A DNA stretch of 64,000 nt from a virus: IMG/VR virus record IMGVR_UViG_3300032088_002153, positions 17,906-81,905 of that record; one strand, written 5' to 3'. Shown piece by piece: positions 30,982 through 39,367 of this stretch. The notes under the pieces are model-generated. The model was not told the DNA's origin and ran no database searches. It worked only from the letters and a program-made list of their open reading frames with translations. The translations under genes and the position numbers were made by a program. Position 1 is the first letter of the stretch. Each line of letters starts with the position of its first letter.

Positions 30982-31701
30982 ATGGTAGTAGATCTATTTT
31001 TAGTATACCAATTTATCCGTCGTCTAGCAACTCCATTTGAAAAATGGGATGCATACAAAGAAGGCATTATTGATAAAAATGGTAAGGTACTAATTAAATC
31101 AAAGAATTTTACAACGAAAAAGCAACGTGCTGCTTGGCGTATTTTTGATCGTATGATTGCTAACCTGAAAAAATTATTGGCTAAAGTACCGGGTGGTAGT
31201 TCAAAACTAGCATCATATGCGGCTGCCTTATTTTTAATTAAAGAATATAAAGCGTTTACCGACGAGTCAATGTTAAATGAAGATATCACTGATGAAAAAC
31301 TAGATGAATCAATACAATTATTTTCTAGTAGATATAATCATTATACCACACTTGCAGAAAATGTCAATAGAAAAAATGAAGCGTTTGGCAGAGCAAGGTT
31401 TAGACAACAATTGGCAAAACGTGGAATGGACGTTGATAAACTCCATACTCAAAATGTTAAAGACGCTGATGCTGCAAAGAAAAGACAGCAAGCCGCGTCA
31501 GCTGATTTAAAATCGTTTAGAAAAAAATATAAAATCAATACAAAACCAGAGATCCAAGAAGAACCTACAAATAGCGTTAGTAGTGGAAACATTGCTGGCA
31601 TGGATGGCGGTCATATGTCTAAAGAAGGACAAAAGAAATGGACGTCAAGTAATAAAAGTTCAAAGAAAAAGAGACTAAGAGACATAATGGGAGACAAATA
31701 A
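30982..31701 (+). CDS. Conserved virion-region protein
   Basis: The 239-residue protein begins VVDLFLVYQFIRRLATPF, has a central helical part (LAKVPGGSSKLASYAAALFL) and a basic C terminus with NSVSSGNIAGMDGG, a phrase recurrent in phage structural proteins. No enzyme motif is seen. It lies directly before the endolysin. Confidence 0.65.
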   Translation: MVVDLFLVYQFIRRLATPFEKWDAYKEGIIDKNGKVLIKSKNFTTKKQRAAWRIFDRMIANLKKLLAKVPGGSSKLASYAAALFLIKEYKAFTDESMLNEDITDEKLDESIQLFSSRYNHYTTLAENVNRKNEAFGRARFRQQLAKRGMDVDKLHTQNVKDADAAKKRQQAASADLKSFRKKYKINTKPEIQEEPTNSVSSGNIAGMDGGHMSKEGQKKWTSSNKSSKKKRLRDIMGDK

Positions 31702-32550
31702 GTGATTACTTTAGAACAATTTAGTGCAATGATTCCTTCAAATAAAGATCCCGAGGCTTGGTACGAAGCAGCGGTTCCGATGTTTGAAAAATATGAAATC
31801 AATACAAATAATCGTATCGCTGGCTTTATGGCACAATGTGCACATGAGTCATTAGACTTTACCCGCTTAGTAGAAAATCTTAATTATTCAGAAAAAGCAT
31901 TGAACTCAGTGTTTGGTCGTTATTTTGGAAAAGGAAAACGTGATGCAAAGGAATATGCAAGAGACCAAGAAAAAATCGCAAACTATGTCTACCAAGATGA
32001 GTTTAGATCCAAACGAGGAGCCTTGGGAAACGTTAATCCCGGCGATGGCTGGCTCTTTAGGGGTAGAGGTATCAAGCAGCTTACAGGAAGAAATAATTAC
32101 GCACAATTTGGAAGTTCAATCGACATAAGTGCTGAGGAAGCTGCTGAATATGTATCAACACCAAAAGGCGCTCTCGAGTCTGCTTGTTGGTTTTGGTCTA
32201 CTAATAAATTAGAAAAGTGGGCTGACAAAGGTGACAATAAAGGTTTAACCAAAAAGATTAATGGTGGTACAATTGGATTAGAAGATCGTAATCGCCGTTG
32301 GGACGAAGCGTTAGCAATCCTTGGTGGTAAAGTACCAGCTCCTAAGAAAACAACAAAAGGCGCAGTACGTACTCTACGTAAAGGTATGCAAGGCGATGAC
32401 GTTAAGAAAATGCAAAAAGCAATTGGCGTAGCAGCTGACGGCGATTTTGGATTTGGAACTCTTACCGCCGTAAAGAAATGGCAAAATGTAAATGGATTAG
32501 TTGCTGATGGCATTGTAGGTCCTGCTACCCAGACTAAAATGTTTAAATAG
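31702..32550 (+). CDS. Endolysin: GH19-like muramidase/chitinase with peptidoglycan-binding domain
   Basis: The GTG start gives 282 residues. The N-terminal domain (about 1-210) follows the GH19 lysozyme-like fold: NNRIAGFMAQCAHESLDFT with catalytic Glu 49, and GDGWLFRGRGIKQLTGRNNY. After a Lys/Thr linker, residues 215-282 form a PG_binding_1 domain (LRKGMQGDDVKKMQKAIGV, ADGIVGPATQTKM). There is no signal peptide, so it needs a holin or membrane damage for release; the spanins lie 0.4 kb downstream. Confidence 0.9.
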   Translation: MITLEQFSAMIPSNKDPEAWYEAAVPMFEKYEINTNNRIAGFMAQCAHESLDFTRLVENLNYSEKALNSVFGRYFGKGKRDAKEYARDQEKIANYVYQDEFRSKRGALGNVNPGDGWLFRGRGIKQLTGRNNYAQFGSSIDISAEEAAEYVSTPKGALESACWFWSTNKLEKWADKGDNKGLTKKINGGTIGLEDRNRRWDEALAILGGKVPAPKKTTKGAVRTLRKGMQGDDVKKMQKAIGVAADGDFGFGTLTAVKKWQNVNGLVADGIVGPATQTKMFK

Positions 32551-32588
32551 ATAAATAGAATATAGAAATCAACCAAAAGGAGATAGAA

Positions 32589-32957
32589 ATGTCTTTAGAA
32601 AAAATTATCAAAGAAGCGTTGGATAAAAATCCATTGGAAATGAAAGACGCATTCGCAGAAGAAATGGCAACACGTATTGCCGCTGCTTTAGAAGAAAAAT
32701 ATAAATCAGCTTTAAAAGAAGATTTAGAAGAAGCAAAAGACGACGATGATGAAGACGAAGATGATGATGATGACGATGACGACGACGACGATTCTGACGA
32801 CGACGATGACTCGGACGACGACGCTAAAATCGGCGCTGACATGAAAAAATTAAATGCATCTTGCACAAAAACAGAAATGTATGGTAAGATGAAAGAAAAG
32901 TATGGCTGTTCAAAAGGAAAATTTGAAGGTCTATACGCATCATATTGCTCAAAGTAA
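32589..32957 (+). CDS. 67: Prohead core scaffold protein gp67-like, poly-Asp
   Basis: The 122-residue acidic protein starts MSLEKIIKEALDKNPLEMKD and ends KEKYGCSKGKFEGLYASYC, the pattern I associate with gp67-like core proteins of marine T4-like phages. The centre is an almost pure Asp run of about 30 residues encoded by GAY repeats. Core proteins are cleaved by the gp21 protease during maturation. Its location among lysis genes is unusual relative to T4. Confidence 0.6.
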   Translation: MSLEKIIKEALDKNPLEMKDAFAEEMATRIAAALEEKYKSALKEDLEEAKDDDDEDEDDDDDDDDDDDSDDDDDSDDDAKIGADMKKLNASCTKTEMYGKMKEKYGCSKGKFEGLYASYCSK

Positions 32958-32969
32958 TAAGGTGTCAGG

Positions 32970-33413
32970 ATGGCTAAACTATATCTATTAATTATTGTCT
33001 GTGGTTTATTTGCAGGTGTAGGATATGGTGCCAAACAGTATTACGATTGGTCTGAGGAAACGATAAGCGTTCTTCGGACCAATAACGTTAAACTAGTAGC
33101 GGCTACTGAAACATTACAAAATACTGTGGACACAATGGTTGCCGATGCCCAGAGAAACGAAAAATTAAACCAAAATCTTACAAAACAATTAGCAGAGTCG
33201 CGTGAGTATTTAAATACATTGCGTAACAAATTTGCTCGCATTGATTTAGACATGGAAGCGTTAACTGACCCTGTTGATCTAGAAGAAAGAGTACAGAATG
33301 CAGTTAACAAACTTATTGACGAAATCGCCGAAGATACTACTCCTCCTTCCGATGTTGATGATACTGACGGGGTGTCTGAGCCAACCGGAACCAGTAGTGG
33401 TAACTCAGACTGA
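32970..33413 (+). CDS. Inner-membrane spanin (Rz-like)
   Basis: A type II membrane protein: an N-terminal helix (LYLLIIVCGLFAGVGYG) is followed by a long periplasmic coiled coil (about 30-90) and an acidic, Ser/Thr-rich tail. The outer-membrane partner gene starts inside it in another frame. Spanins fuse inner and outer membrane in the last lysis step. Confidence 0.75.
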   Translation: MAKLYLLIIVCGLFAGVGYGAKQYYDWSEETISVLRTNNVKLVAATETLQNTVDTMVADAQRNEKLNQNLTKQLAESREYLNTLRNKFARIDLDMEALTDPVDLEERVQNAVNKLIDEIAEDTTPPSDVDDTDGVSEPTGTSSGNSD

Positions 33414-33672
33414 ATATCAAAAACAAAATATCCCAATACAAGAGAGACCGCCTTTAGTTGACTTCCCTCCTATGGAGTGGATGGTTATTACTGAGGATAA
33501 CCTTGACGAAAAAGTAAATGAGCTCAAAGGTAAAAATGGAAATTTTGTAGTATTTGCTATTAGCTCAAAAGGTTATGAAAACCTTGCTATTGGTATTGGA
33601 GAATTGCGAAGATATATAAACGAACAAAAAGCAATAATTGTCTATTATGAAGAGGCGTTGCGTGATAAATAG
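33298..33672 (+). CDS. Outer-membrane spanin lipoprotein (Rz1-like)
   Basis: The signal peptide ends in the lipobox LTGC (Cys 26), predicting a lipoprotein. The mature part carries the Pro-rich QERPPLVDFPPMEW typical of o-spanins, then a globular end longer than usual (total 124 residues). The first 116 nt overlap the i-spanin gene in the +1 frame, the classic embedded arrangement, with the rest extending beyond it. Confidence 0.75.
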   Translation: MQLTNLLTKSPKILLLLPMLMILTGCLSQPEPVVVTQTEYQKQNIPIQERPPLVDFPPMEWMVITEDNLDEKVNELKGKNGNFVVFAISSKGYENLAIGIGELRRYINEQKAIIVYYEEALRDK

Positions 33673-33700
33673 TAGCGTATACAAATTATATTATTTTAAG

Positions 33701-33715
33701 TGATTAAGTTAATCA
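33701..33715. promoter_or_regulatory. 15-bp palindrome in the gap after the spanins
   Basis: TGATTAA-G-TTAATCA is a perfect palindrome in a 94-nt gap between the o-spanin and the 33767 gene. It is operator-like; no other feature explains it. Confidence 0.4.
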
Positions 33716-33766
33716 TGGAGTTCGCCACTAGCCTCCGTTATCAAAAGGCATTAAAGGAATAATATT

Positions 33767-34258
33767 TTGGCTACAGAAAAAAATTGGGAAACCGATATAC
33801 GGTTAATCCAAAGTGATATTAAACAAATTCAAAAGTTCTTTAACAAGGTTGAAACATCAATGGATGTTATGGTTGACCTTAGCAAGAACGTAGCTGTTCA
33901 ATCAGAAGTAATTGCTTTTACTAAAGAAAAGCTTGAAGAAATTGAAAGAACAGTAGACGAAACGCGAAAAACTGAAGATTTACGTTTGCAAGTATTGAGC
34001 GATAGGCTCGAAGAATATAGGCGATCGTCACGTGGTGACCATGAAAAACTTGCTCAGCACAACGCTGAAAAACGAGCTATGAGTAATAAAGAAATACTCG
34101 AAAAGCTTGAAATCATGGAGCGTGGTTTGCATTCTCGTATTAACGATCAAACAAAAAAGATTTCAACATTGGAAAACTGGCGTTACTATATCATGGGTGT
34201 AAGTGCTGTTATTATGTTTTTCTTTGCTAAATGGTCTTGGCCTGATCTATTTGGTTGA
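33767..34258 (+). CDS. Coiled-coil protein with C-terminal membrane anchor
   Basis: The TTG start follows AAAGGAAT. The 163-residue protein is an extended charged coiled coil with one C-terminal helix (YYIMGVSAVIMFFFAKW), a tail-anchored layout. The position after the spanins suggests a lysis or membrane role (holin partner or antiholin), which is only inference. Its UGA lies inside the -35 box of the next promoter. Confidence 0.65.
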   Translation: MATEKNWETDIRLIQSDIKQIQKFFNKVETSMDVMVDLSKNVAVQSEVIAFTKEKLEEIERTVDETRKTEDLRLQVLSDRLEEYRRSSRGDHEKLAQHNAEKRAMSNKEILEKLEIMERGLHSRINDQTKKISTLENWRYYIMGVSAVIMFFFAKWSWPDLFG

Positions 34259-34283
34259 CATACAATTAAATCTGTGATATACT
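34255..34283 (+). promoter_or_regulatory. Sigma70-type promoter P1 for the primase
   Basis: TTGACA (34255-34260), a 17-nt spacer and TATACT (34278-34283). The -35 box contains the stop codon of the preceding gene. Confidence 0.75.
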
Positions 34284-34293
34284 AAATTAACGG

Positions 34294-34322
34294 TTGACAT
34301 TATAGCGCTCTATTGTTATAAT
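34294..34322 (+). promoter_or_regulatory. Sigma70-type promoter P2 for the primase (perfect consensus)
   Basis: TTGACA (34294-34299), exactly 17 nt, TATAAT (34317-34322). It is a tandem partner of P1, 39 bp apart, 28 bases before the primase ATG. Confidence 0.85.
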
Positions 34323-34349
34323 GTTTATATTCAATATGGAAAGTATATA

Positions 34350-35369
34350 ATGGTAGATTTTGTCGACATTCAGTATGCTCAGATGTTATCTGGCAGACTT
34401 GATAACTTTAAAATACGTAACACAAATCCCTATAAAATTAACTTCCGCTGCCCTATTTGTGGTGACTCTCAAAAGTCCCGCTCAAAGGCACGTGGTTGGT
34501 TATTGGAGCGGGATAATAAGTTCTCTTTTTACTGTCACAACTGTGGTACATCTCAGGGCTTCTCGTACTTCCTTAAAGGACAAGACCAGCAACTATATAA
34601 TGACTATGTGGCTGATAAGTTTGTAGGTAAAGCCAATAATACTATCAAGGATACTAAAGATAAAGAAGTTGACGATAGTAAGTTTAAAACAAAAGCACCT
34701 ACGTTTAAAAAACAAAATCCCCTTTCTAAAATCAAAAAAGTTAGTCAATTAAAACATGACCACCCAGTCAAGTATTATATTGAACAACGCAAAATCCCTA
34801 CAAGTCACCATTATCGTTTATACTATGCTCCTAAGTTTAAGACATGGATCAATAGTATTATACCAAATAAATTTCCAAATTTTAAAAAAGACGAACCGCG
34901 TTTAATCATACCATTTCTTGATGAACGTGGCAATTGCTTTGGTGTATCCGCTCGTGGTTTTGATCCAGACGGAATTAGATATATAACTATATTGTTTGAA
35001 GAAAGACCAAAGATTTTTGGTTTGGACAAAGTCGATTTCAGCCAACCTTATTATATTGTTGAAGGCGCCATAGACAGTATGTTCCTCGAGAATGCTATCT
35101 CTATGAATGGCGCAGAAGGCAATGGCAACTCTGCAAGTGATAATGCGATATATGTATTTGATGCTGAGCCACGTAATAAGGAAATTTGCGATCGTATGGA
35201 AAAAGTAATCAAAGCTGGATATAAAGTATGTATTTGGCCTGAGAACGTTCCCGCGAAAGACATAAACGATATCTATATGAAAGGGTATGATCCTGAAAAA
35301 ATGATAGAAGAAAATATCTACCAAGGTTTGGTAGCTGAATTAAAATTTGCTAATTGGAGGAAATCTTGA
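34350..35369 (+). CDS. 61: DNA primase gp61-like
   Basis: The primase makes RNA primers for lagging strands and associates with gp41. The 339-residue protein has an N-terminal zinc ribbon (FRCPICGDS and FYCHNCG; Cys 34, 37, 62, 65) and a TOPRIM-like core with YYIVEGAIDSMFLEN and AIYVFDAEPRN. It has two strong promoters. Confidence 0.92.
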   Translation: MVDFVDIQYAQMLSGRLDNFKIRNTNPYKINFRCPICGDSQKSRSKARGWLLERDNKFSFYCHNCGTSQGFSYFLKGQDQQLYNDYVADKFVGKANNTIKDTKDKEVDDSKFKTKAPTFKKQNPLSKIKKVSQLKHDHPVKYYIEQRKIPTSHHYRLYYAPKFKTWINSIIPNKFPNFKKDEPRLIIPFLDERGNCFGVSARGFDPDGIRYITILFEERPKIFGLDKVDFSQPYYIVEGAIDSMFLENAISMNGAEGNGNSASDNAIYVFDAEPRNKEICDRMEKVIKAGYKVCIWPENVPAKDINDIYMKGYDPEKMIEENIYQGLVAELKFANWRKS

Positions 35370-35521
35370 ACTTACTTAATTTAAAACCAGAATTAATAGA
35401 AACTATAATTAAAACACTTGAACCATCAAAAGATAAAGAGTGGCTTGAGCTGCAATTTAAAGAACAACAAAATGGCGGCGCATGGAAGGCCCGCATCCGC
35501 GAACAAGGATACGTAATATGA
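35366..35521 (+). CDS. Small coupled protein (51 aa)
   Basis: The TTG at 35366 overlaps the primase UGA (TTGA) and has a perfect GGAGG six bases upstream. The product (LLNLKPELIETIIKTLEP, FKEQQNGGAWKARIREQGY) ends in a TGA overlapping the ThyX ATG, so it bridges primase and ThyX. The function is unknown. Confidence 0.65.
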   Translation: MNLLNLKPELIETIIKTLEPSKDKEWLELQFKEQQNGGAWKARIREQGYVI

Positions 35522-36186
35522 AAGCTAGACTAATTGCATACTCACAACCAGTTAAAGATGAAATCATTGGCTTAGATGATGTACAAGATTTGATTGCATA
35601 TTGTGCTAGAGTATCAAATCCATCCAATCAGTTAAACCAAGAGACTGCGCCTAAACTGCTCAACTATCTATCAAAACATTCTCATTGGTCTCCATTTGAA
35701 ATGGCTAATGCAACATTGGAAATTGAAACAACTCGTGATATCGCTCGCCAAATGTTACGCCACCGTTCATTTGCATTCCAAGAGTTTAGTCAACGCTATG
35801 CCGATATTCGTGACTTAGATAGTAAAATGGTTGTTCGTAAGGCTCGATTGCAAGATCCAAAGAACCGTCAAAATAGTGTTATGACTGATGATGTTTCTCT
35901 GCATATGGCTTGGGAAGTTCATCAACGAAAGGTTTGGAACGAAGCTATGAAATCATATGCTTGGGCTATTGAAAACGGTATCGCAAAAGAACAAGCTCGT
36001 GCCCTTTTACCTGAAGGTAATACACCAAGCCGTTTATATATGCAAGGTTCTATTCGTTCATGGATCCATTATGTTGAACTGCGTTCGTCTAATGGAACAC
36101 AACAAGAACATATGGAAATTGCTATAGCTTGTGCCGAAGCGATTACAAAAATCTTCCCGTCAATGGATAAGTTTATTGAAAAATAA
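35518..36186 (+). CDS. thyX: Flavin-dependent thymidylate synthase ThyX
   Basis: ThyX converts dUMP to dTMP with FAD, NADPH and methylene-THF. The ThyX signature RHRSFAFQEFSQRY (R-H-R-x7-S-x-R-Y) is intact, and the C terminus has the SRLYMQGSIRSWIHY substrate-site region. The ATG at 35518 is chosen over an in-frame upstream codon at 35482 because it overlaps the preceding stop. The product is 222 residues. Confidence 0.95.
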   Translation: MKARLIAYSQPVKDEIIGLDDVQDLIAYCARVSNPSNQLNQETAPKLLNYLSKHSHWSPFEMANATLEIETTRDIARQMLRHRSFAFQEFSQRYADIRDLDSKMVVRKARLQDPKNRQNSVMTDDVSLHMAWEVHQRKVWNEAMKSYAWAIENGIAKEQARALLPEGNTPSRLYMQGSIRSWIHYVELRSSNGTQQEHMEIAIACAEAITKIFPSMDKFIEK

Positions 36187-36211
36187 TGTTTCCAAAATAA
36201 ATTTATTTTTA

Positions 36212-36240
36212 TTGACATTTAGGGATATATGTAGTATAGT
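36212..36240 (+). promoter_or_regulatory. Sigma70-type promoter for nrdB-nrdA-hemA
   Basis: TTGACA (36212-36217), a 17-nt spacer and TATAGT (36235-36240). It starts a leader of about 115 nt before nrdB. Confidence 0.75.
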
Positions 36241-36244
36241 AACT

Positions 36245-36252
36245 TATAAATA
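36245..36252 (+). promoter_or_regulatory. Possible late promoter TATAAATA in the nrd leader
   Basis: A perfect box overlapping the initiation region of the sigma70-type promoter. It could prolong nrd expression late; chance occurrence cannot be excluded in this AT-rich leader. Confidence 0.4.
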
Positions 36253-36262
36253 TAGCTACCAG

Positions 36263-36279
36263 TTGACTGTAGAAGTCAA
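36263..36279 (+). promoter_or_regulatory. Leader hairpin of the nrdB mRNA
   Basis: TTGACT-GTAGA-AGTCAA is a perfect 6-bp stem near the expected 5' end of the nrdB transcript. The role is unknown; the remaining roughly 80 nt of leader hold nothing that I recognise. Confidence 0.4.
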
Positions 36280-36362
36280 TGAATATCCAATTAGAATAAA
36301 CAATATAGTGCCTTATGGGTGCCGTGTTGTTTATACACATTAACATATAAGAGGCGCCAAGG

Positions 36363-37655
36363 ATGTTAGAAAACACTCAATCAATTTCAAATGTAATAGA
36401 ATTACCTAGACTAGTTAATTATGTAACTAAACGTGACGGGACCACTAAGGACTTCGATAAAAATAAGATTACATATGCAGTAGAAAAGGCAATGAAAGGA
36501 ATTGGTATTCGAAGTAAAAACTTATCAAGTGAAATTACTTCAGAGGTGGTTGAAACCATCAACAACGAATCAACTGACGTTATTGTGAGTGTTGATACTA
36601 TTCACAAAACAGTTGAAAACGTTATTATGGATATGGGATTACACGACTTGGCGAGAGAGTATATCCTATTCCGTTTTAACAATAAGCCTGACATCTTTCG
36701 TAAACGTACGAGTCTTAAACCATACGAATATCCTCAGCTGGTAGAATTTACTGATGCTATTCGCCATTCATATTGGGTACATACAGAGTTTAATTACTCG
36801 TCAGATATCCAAGATATGAAAGTTAAAATGACAGAGCCAGAAGTTGAAATCGTAAAGAAAGCTATGTTGGCTATCTCTCAGATTGAAGTTGCGGTTAAAA
36901 CATTTTGGGCTAAGATTGGCGACCGTTTCCCTAAACCAGAAGTAGCAGCGGTAGGCATTACGTTTGGCGAATCAGAAGTACGTCATGCTGATGCGTATTC
37001 AAATCTAATTGAAATCATGGGTCTTAACGAAGAGTTTGAAAAGGTAGTCGAAGTACCGGCTATGAAAAAGCGTATCGCTTACCTTGAGCAATCAATCGGT
37101 GCCCCCGCAGATGATAAAGACTATTTCCACAAAATTATTCTATTCTCTATGTTTGTGGAAAACGTTTCATTGTTTAGTCAATTCCTTATTATGATGGCTT
37201 TCAATAAACATAAGAATGTTCTCAAAGGTATTTCAAATGCTGTTGAAGCAACATCAAAAGAAGAAGATATTCACGCTCGTTTTGGTTTTGAACTAGTGAA
37301 TATTATTAGAGAAGAAAACCCAGATTGGTTCGACAAAGATAGTAACAATGAAGTTAATCGTCTTTGCCGTGACGCATTCAAAGCAGAGTCTGCTATCGTT
37401 GATTGGATTTATGCCGACCACGATTTAGACTTTTTACCTAAAGCAACAGTGAAAGAATTCTTAAAGCATCGTTTCAATCAATCATTGAAAGCAATTGATA
37501 TGAAGCCTTTATATGAGGTAGACGAAGAGGCAGTCGCAAGTACTGACTGGTTTGTAGAAGAAATCCTAAGTACTAAAAATGTTGACTTTTTCGTCAAGCG
37601 TTCAACCGCTTATTCAAAGAAAACAAAAGCCTTCACCGAAGACGACCTCTTTTAG
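36363..37655 (+). CDS. nrdB: Class I ribonucleotide reductase small subunit with N-terminal ATP cone
   Basis: The 430-residue protein has an ATP-cone domain at about 18-105 (VTKRDGTTKDFDKNKI, then LAREYILFRF) before the ferritin-like radical subunit. Metal/radical residues are visible in GESEVRHADAYSNLI (His followed by Tyr four residues later), FVENVSLFSQF and EEDIHARFGFEL. ATP cones normally sit in NrdA and sense dATP/ATP; in this operon NrdA lacks one. A few bacterial NrdBs with this architecture are controlled through NrdB oligomerisation. It lies 11 nt before nrdA. Confidence 0.92.
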   Translation: MLENTQSISNVIELPRLVNYVTKRDGTTKDFDKNKITYAVEKAMKGIGIRSKNLSSEITSEVVETINNESTDVIVSVDTIHKTVENVIMDMGLHDLAREYILFRFNNKPDIFRKRTSLKPYEYPQLVEFTDAIRHSYWVHTEFNYSSDIQDMKVKMTEPEVEIVKKAMLAISQIEVAVKTFWAKIGDRFPKPEVAAVGITFGESEVRHADAYSNLIEIMGLNEEFEKVVEVPAMKKRIAYLEQSIGAPADDKDYFHKIILFSMFVENVSLFSQFLIMMAFNKHKNVLKGISNAVEATSKEEDIHARFGFELVNIIREENPDWFDKDSNNEVNRLCRDAFKAESAIVDWIYADHDLDFLPKATVKEFLKHRFNQSLKAIDMKPLYEVDEEAVASTDWFVEEILSTKNVDFFVKRSTAYSKKTKAFTEDDLF

Positions 37656-37666
37656 AAAGATATATT

Positions 37667-39364
37667 ATGAGAAAATACAAGAAATTTTATTGGCTAAACG
37701 ATGATGCGCGTACATTTTTGTCGCGCGGTTATCTAGAAGAAAAAGAAAAGCCACAAGACCGCATCCGTGTCATTGCTGATAAAGCTGAATGGTACCTAAA
37801 GGATATGGCAAAAACAAAAGCAAGTAAAGCCAAATACGATGGCTTTGCTGATAAATTTTATGACTATATGAGTCGTGGATTTTATTCATTAGCATCACCT
37901 ATATGGGCTAACTATGGTAAAGAACGAGGTTTACCAGTATCATGTTTTGGCTCATTCATTGATGATAGTATGCAAGCTATTTTATTTGGTCATGCCGAGA
38001 ATGGTATGTTAATGAAAAACGGTGGTGGTACATCGGGTTACTTTGGTGCAATTCGTCATCGTGGTGCTCCTATTAGAGACTCAGGTGAATCTTCAGGTTC
38101 AGTACACTTTATGCAAATGTATGATACGTTGGCGTCAGTTGTATCGCAGGGTTCAGTACGTCGAGGCTTCTTCGCTGCCTACCAAGATATTGAACACCCA
38201 GATGCTGATGAGTTTTTAGATATTGGTACAGAAGGTAATCCTATCCAAGGCTTAACGACTGGTATTAATGTTAGTAACAAATTCATTGACGAAATGAAAG
38301 CTGGCGATCCAGAAAAACGTCGTCTATGGGCAAAGGTATTACAACGTCGTTCTGAAATTGGTTTCCCTTATATTCTATTCTCAGATAACGTAAACGATGG
38401 TAGACCACAAGTATATAAAGATAAAGATATGCGAGTACATGCTTCAAATATGTGTGCTGAAATCGCATTGCCATCTTCGCACGAAGAAACGTTTACATGC
38501 GTATTATCATCTCTTAATGTTTTACATTGGGATGAAATTAAAGAAACAGACGCGATTGAAACATTGACTATGTTCCTTGATACAGTATGCGAAGAGTTTG
38601 TTCGTAAGACTGCTGGTCAAATATATATGAAACGTGCTCGTGATTTTGCTATGAAACACCGTGCCCTTGGTGCTGGTATTTTAGGTTGGCATTCGCATTT
38701 ACAATCTAAAATGATTTCTTTTGAGTCAAAAGAAGCAGCTCAGTTAAACCTCGAGATTGCCAAAACGATGCAGGAAAAATCATATGAAGCTTCTCGTCAA
38801 ATGGCAAAAACATTAGGTGAACCAGAGTTGCTTGAAGGTTATGGAATGCGTAATACCACAACAATGGCTATTGCTCCAACAAAATCATCAAGCTTTATTC
38901 TTGGTCAAGTATCACAGTCTATTGAGCCAGAATTCTCTAACGCGTATGTTAAAGATTTGGCGAAAATGAAAGTTACTATTCGTAATCCATACCTAAAAGA
39001 ATTATTAATTGAAAAAGAACAAGATACACCAGATGTATGGGAATCAATTAAAAATCGCGACGGTTCAGTTCAGCACCTTGAGTTTTTAACTGAAGACGAA
39101 CGCGCAGTATTTAAAACATTCTCAGAAATTAGTCCAAATACTATTATTGACCAAGCTGCTATTCGTCAAGAATACATTGACCAATCTCAAAGTTTAAATC
39201 TTATGCTTGATCCAGATATGACAGTTAAAGATATTAACGCGTTATATCTATATGCAAATGAAATGGGTGTGAAAAGTTTATATTACGCTTACTCAATGTC
39301 AGCGGCTCAATCATTAACAAGAAAACGCGTTATGAGCGCAGATTGTGCGGCATGTGAAGCATAG
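37667..39364 (+). CDS. nrdA: Class I ribonucleotide reductase large subunit
   Basis: This catalytic subunit makes dNDPs. The 565-residue chain is short because it has no N-terminal ATP cone. SNMCAEIALPSS contains the N-x-C-x-E active-site motif, and the C terminus SADCAACEA carries the CxxC that exchanges electrons with glutaredoxin or thioredoxin; a phage glutaredoxin is at 51691. The hemA start follows after 3 nt. Confidence 0.93.
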   Translation: MRKYKKFYWLNDDARTFLSRGYLEEKEKPQDRIRVIADKAEWYLKDMAKTKASKAKYDGFADKFYDYMSRGFYSLASPIWANYGKERGLPVSCFGSFIDDSMQAILFGHAENGMLMKNGGGTSGYFGAIRHRGAPIRDSGESSGSVHFMQMYDTLASVVSQGSVRRGFFAAYQDIEHPDADEFLDIGTEGNPIQGLTTGINVSNKFIDEMKAGDPEKRRLWAKVLQRRSEIGFPYILFSDNVNDGRPQVYKDKDMRVHASNMCAEIALPSSHEETFTCVLSSLNVLHWDEIKETDAIETLTMFLDTVCEEFVRKTAGQIYMKRARDFAMKHRALGAGILGWHSHLQSKMISFESKEAAQLNLEIAKTMQEKSYEASRQMAKTLGEPELLEGYGMRNTTTMAIAPTKSSSFILGQVSQSIEPEFSNAYVKDLAKMKVTIRNPYLKELLIEKEQDTPDVWESIKNRDGSVQHLEFLTEDERAVFKTFSEISPNTIIDQAAIRQEYIDQSQSLNLMLDPDMTVKDINALYLYANEMGVKSLYYAYSMSAAQSLTRKRVMSADCAACEA

Positions 39365-39367
39365 ATT

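Noticed and set aside
32543-33034. Minus-strand frame with a long Ser run opposite the poly-Asp gene
   Set aside because: Poly-Ser is simply the reverse complement of the poly-Asp GAY tract.
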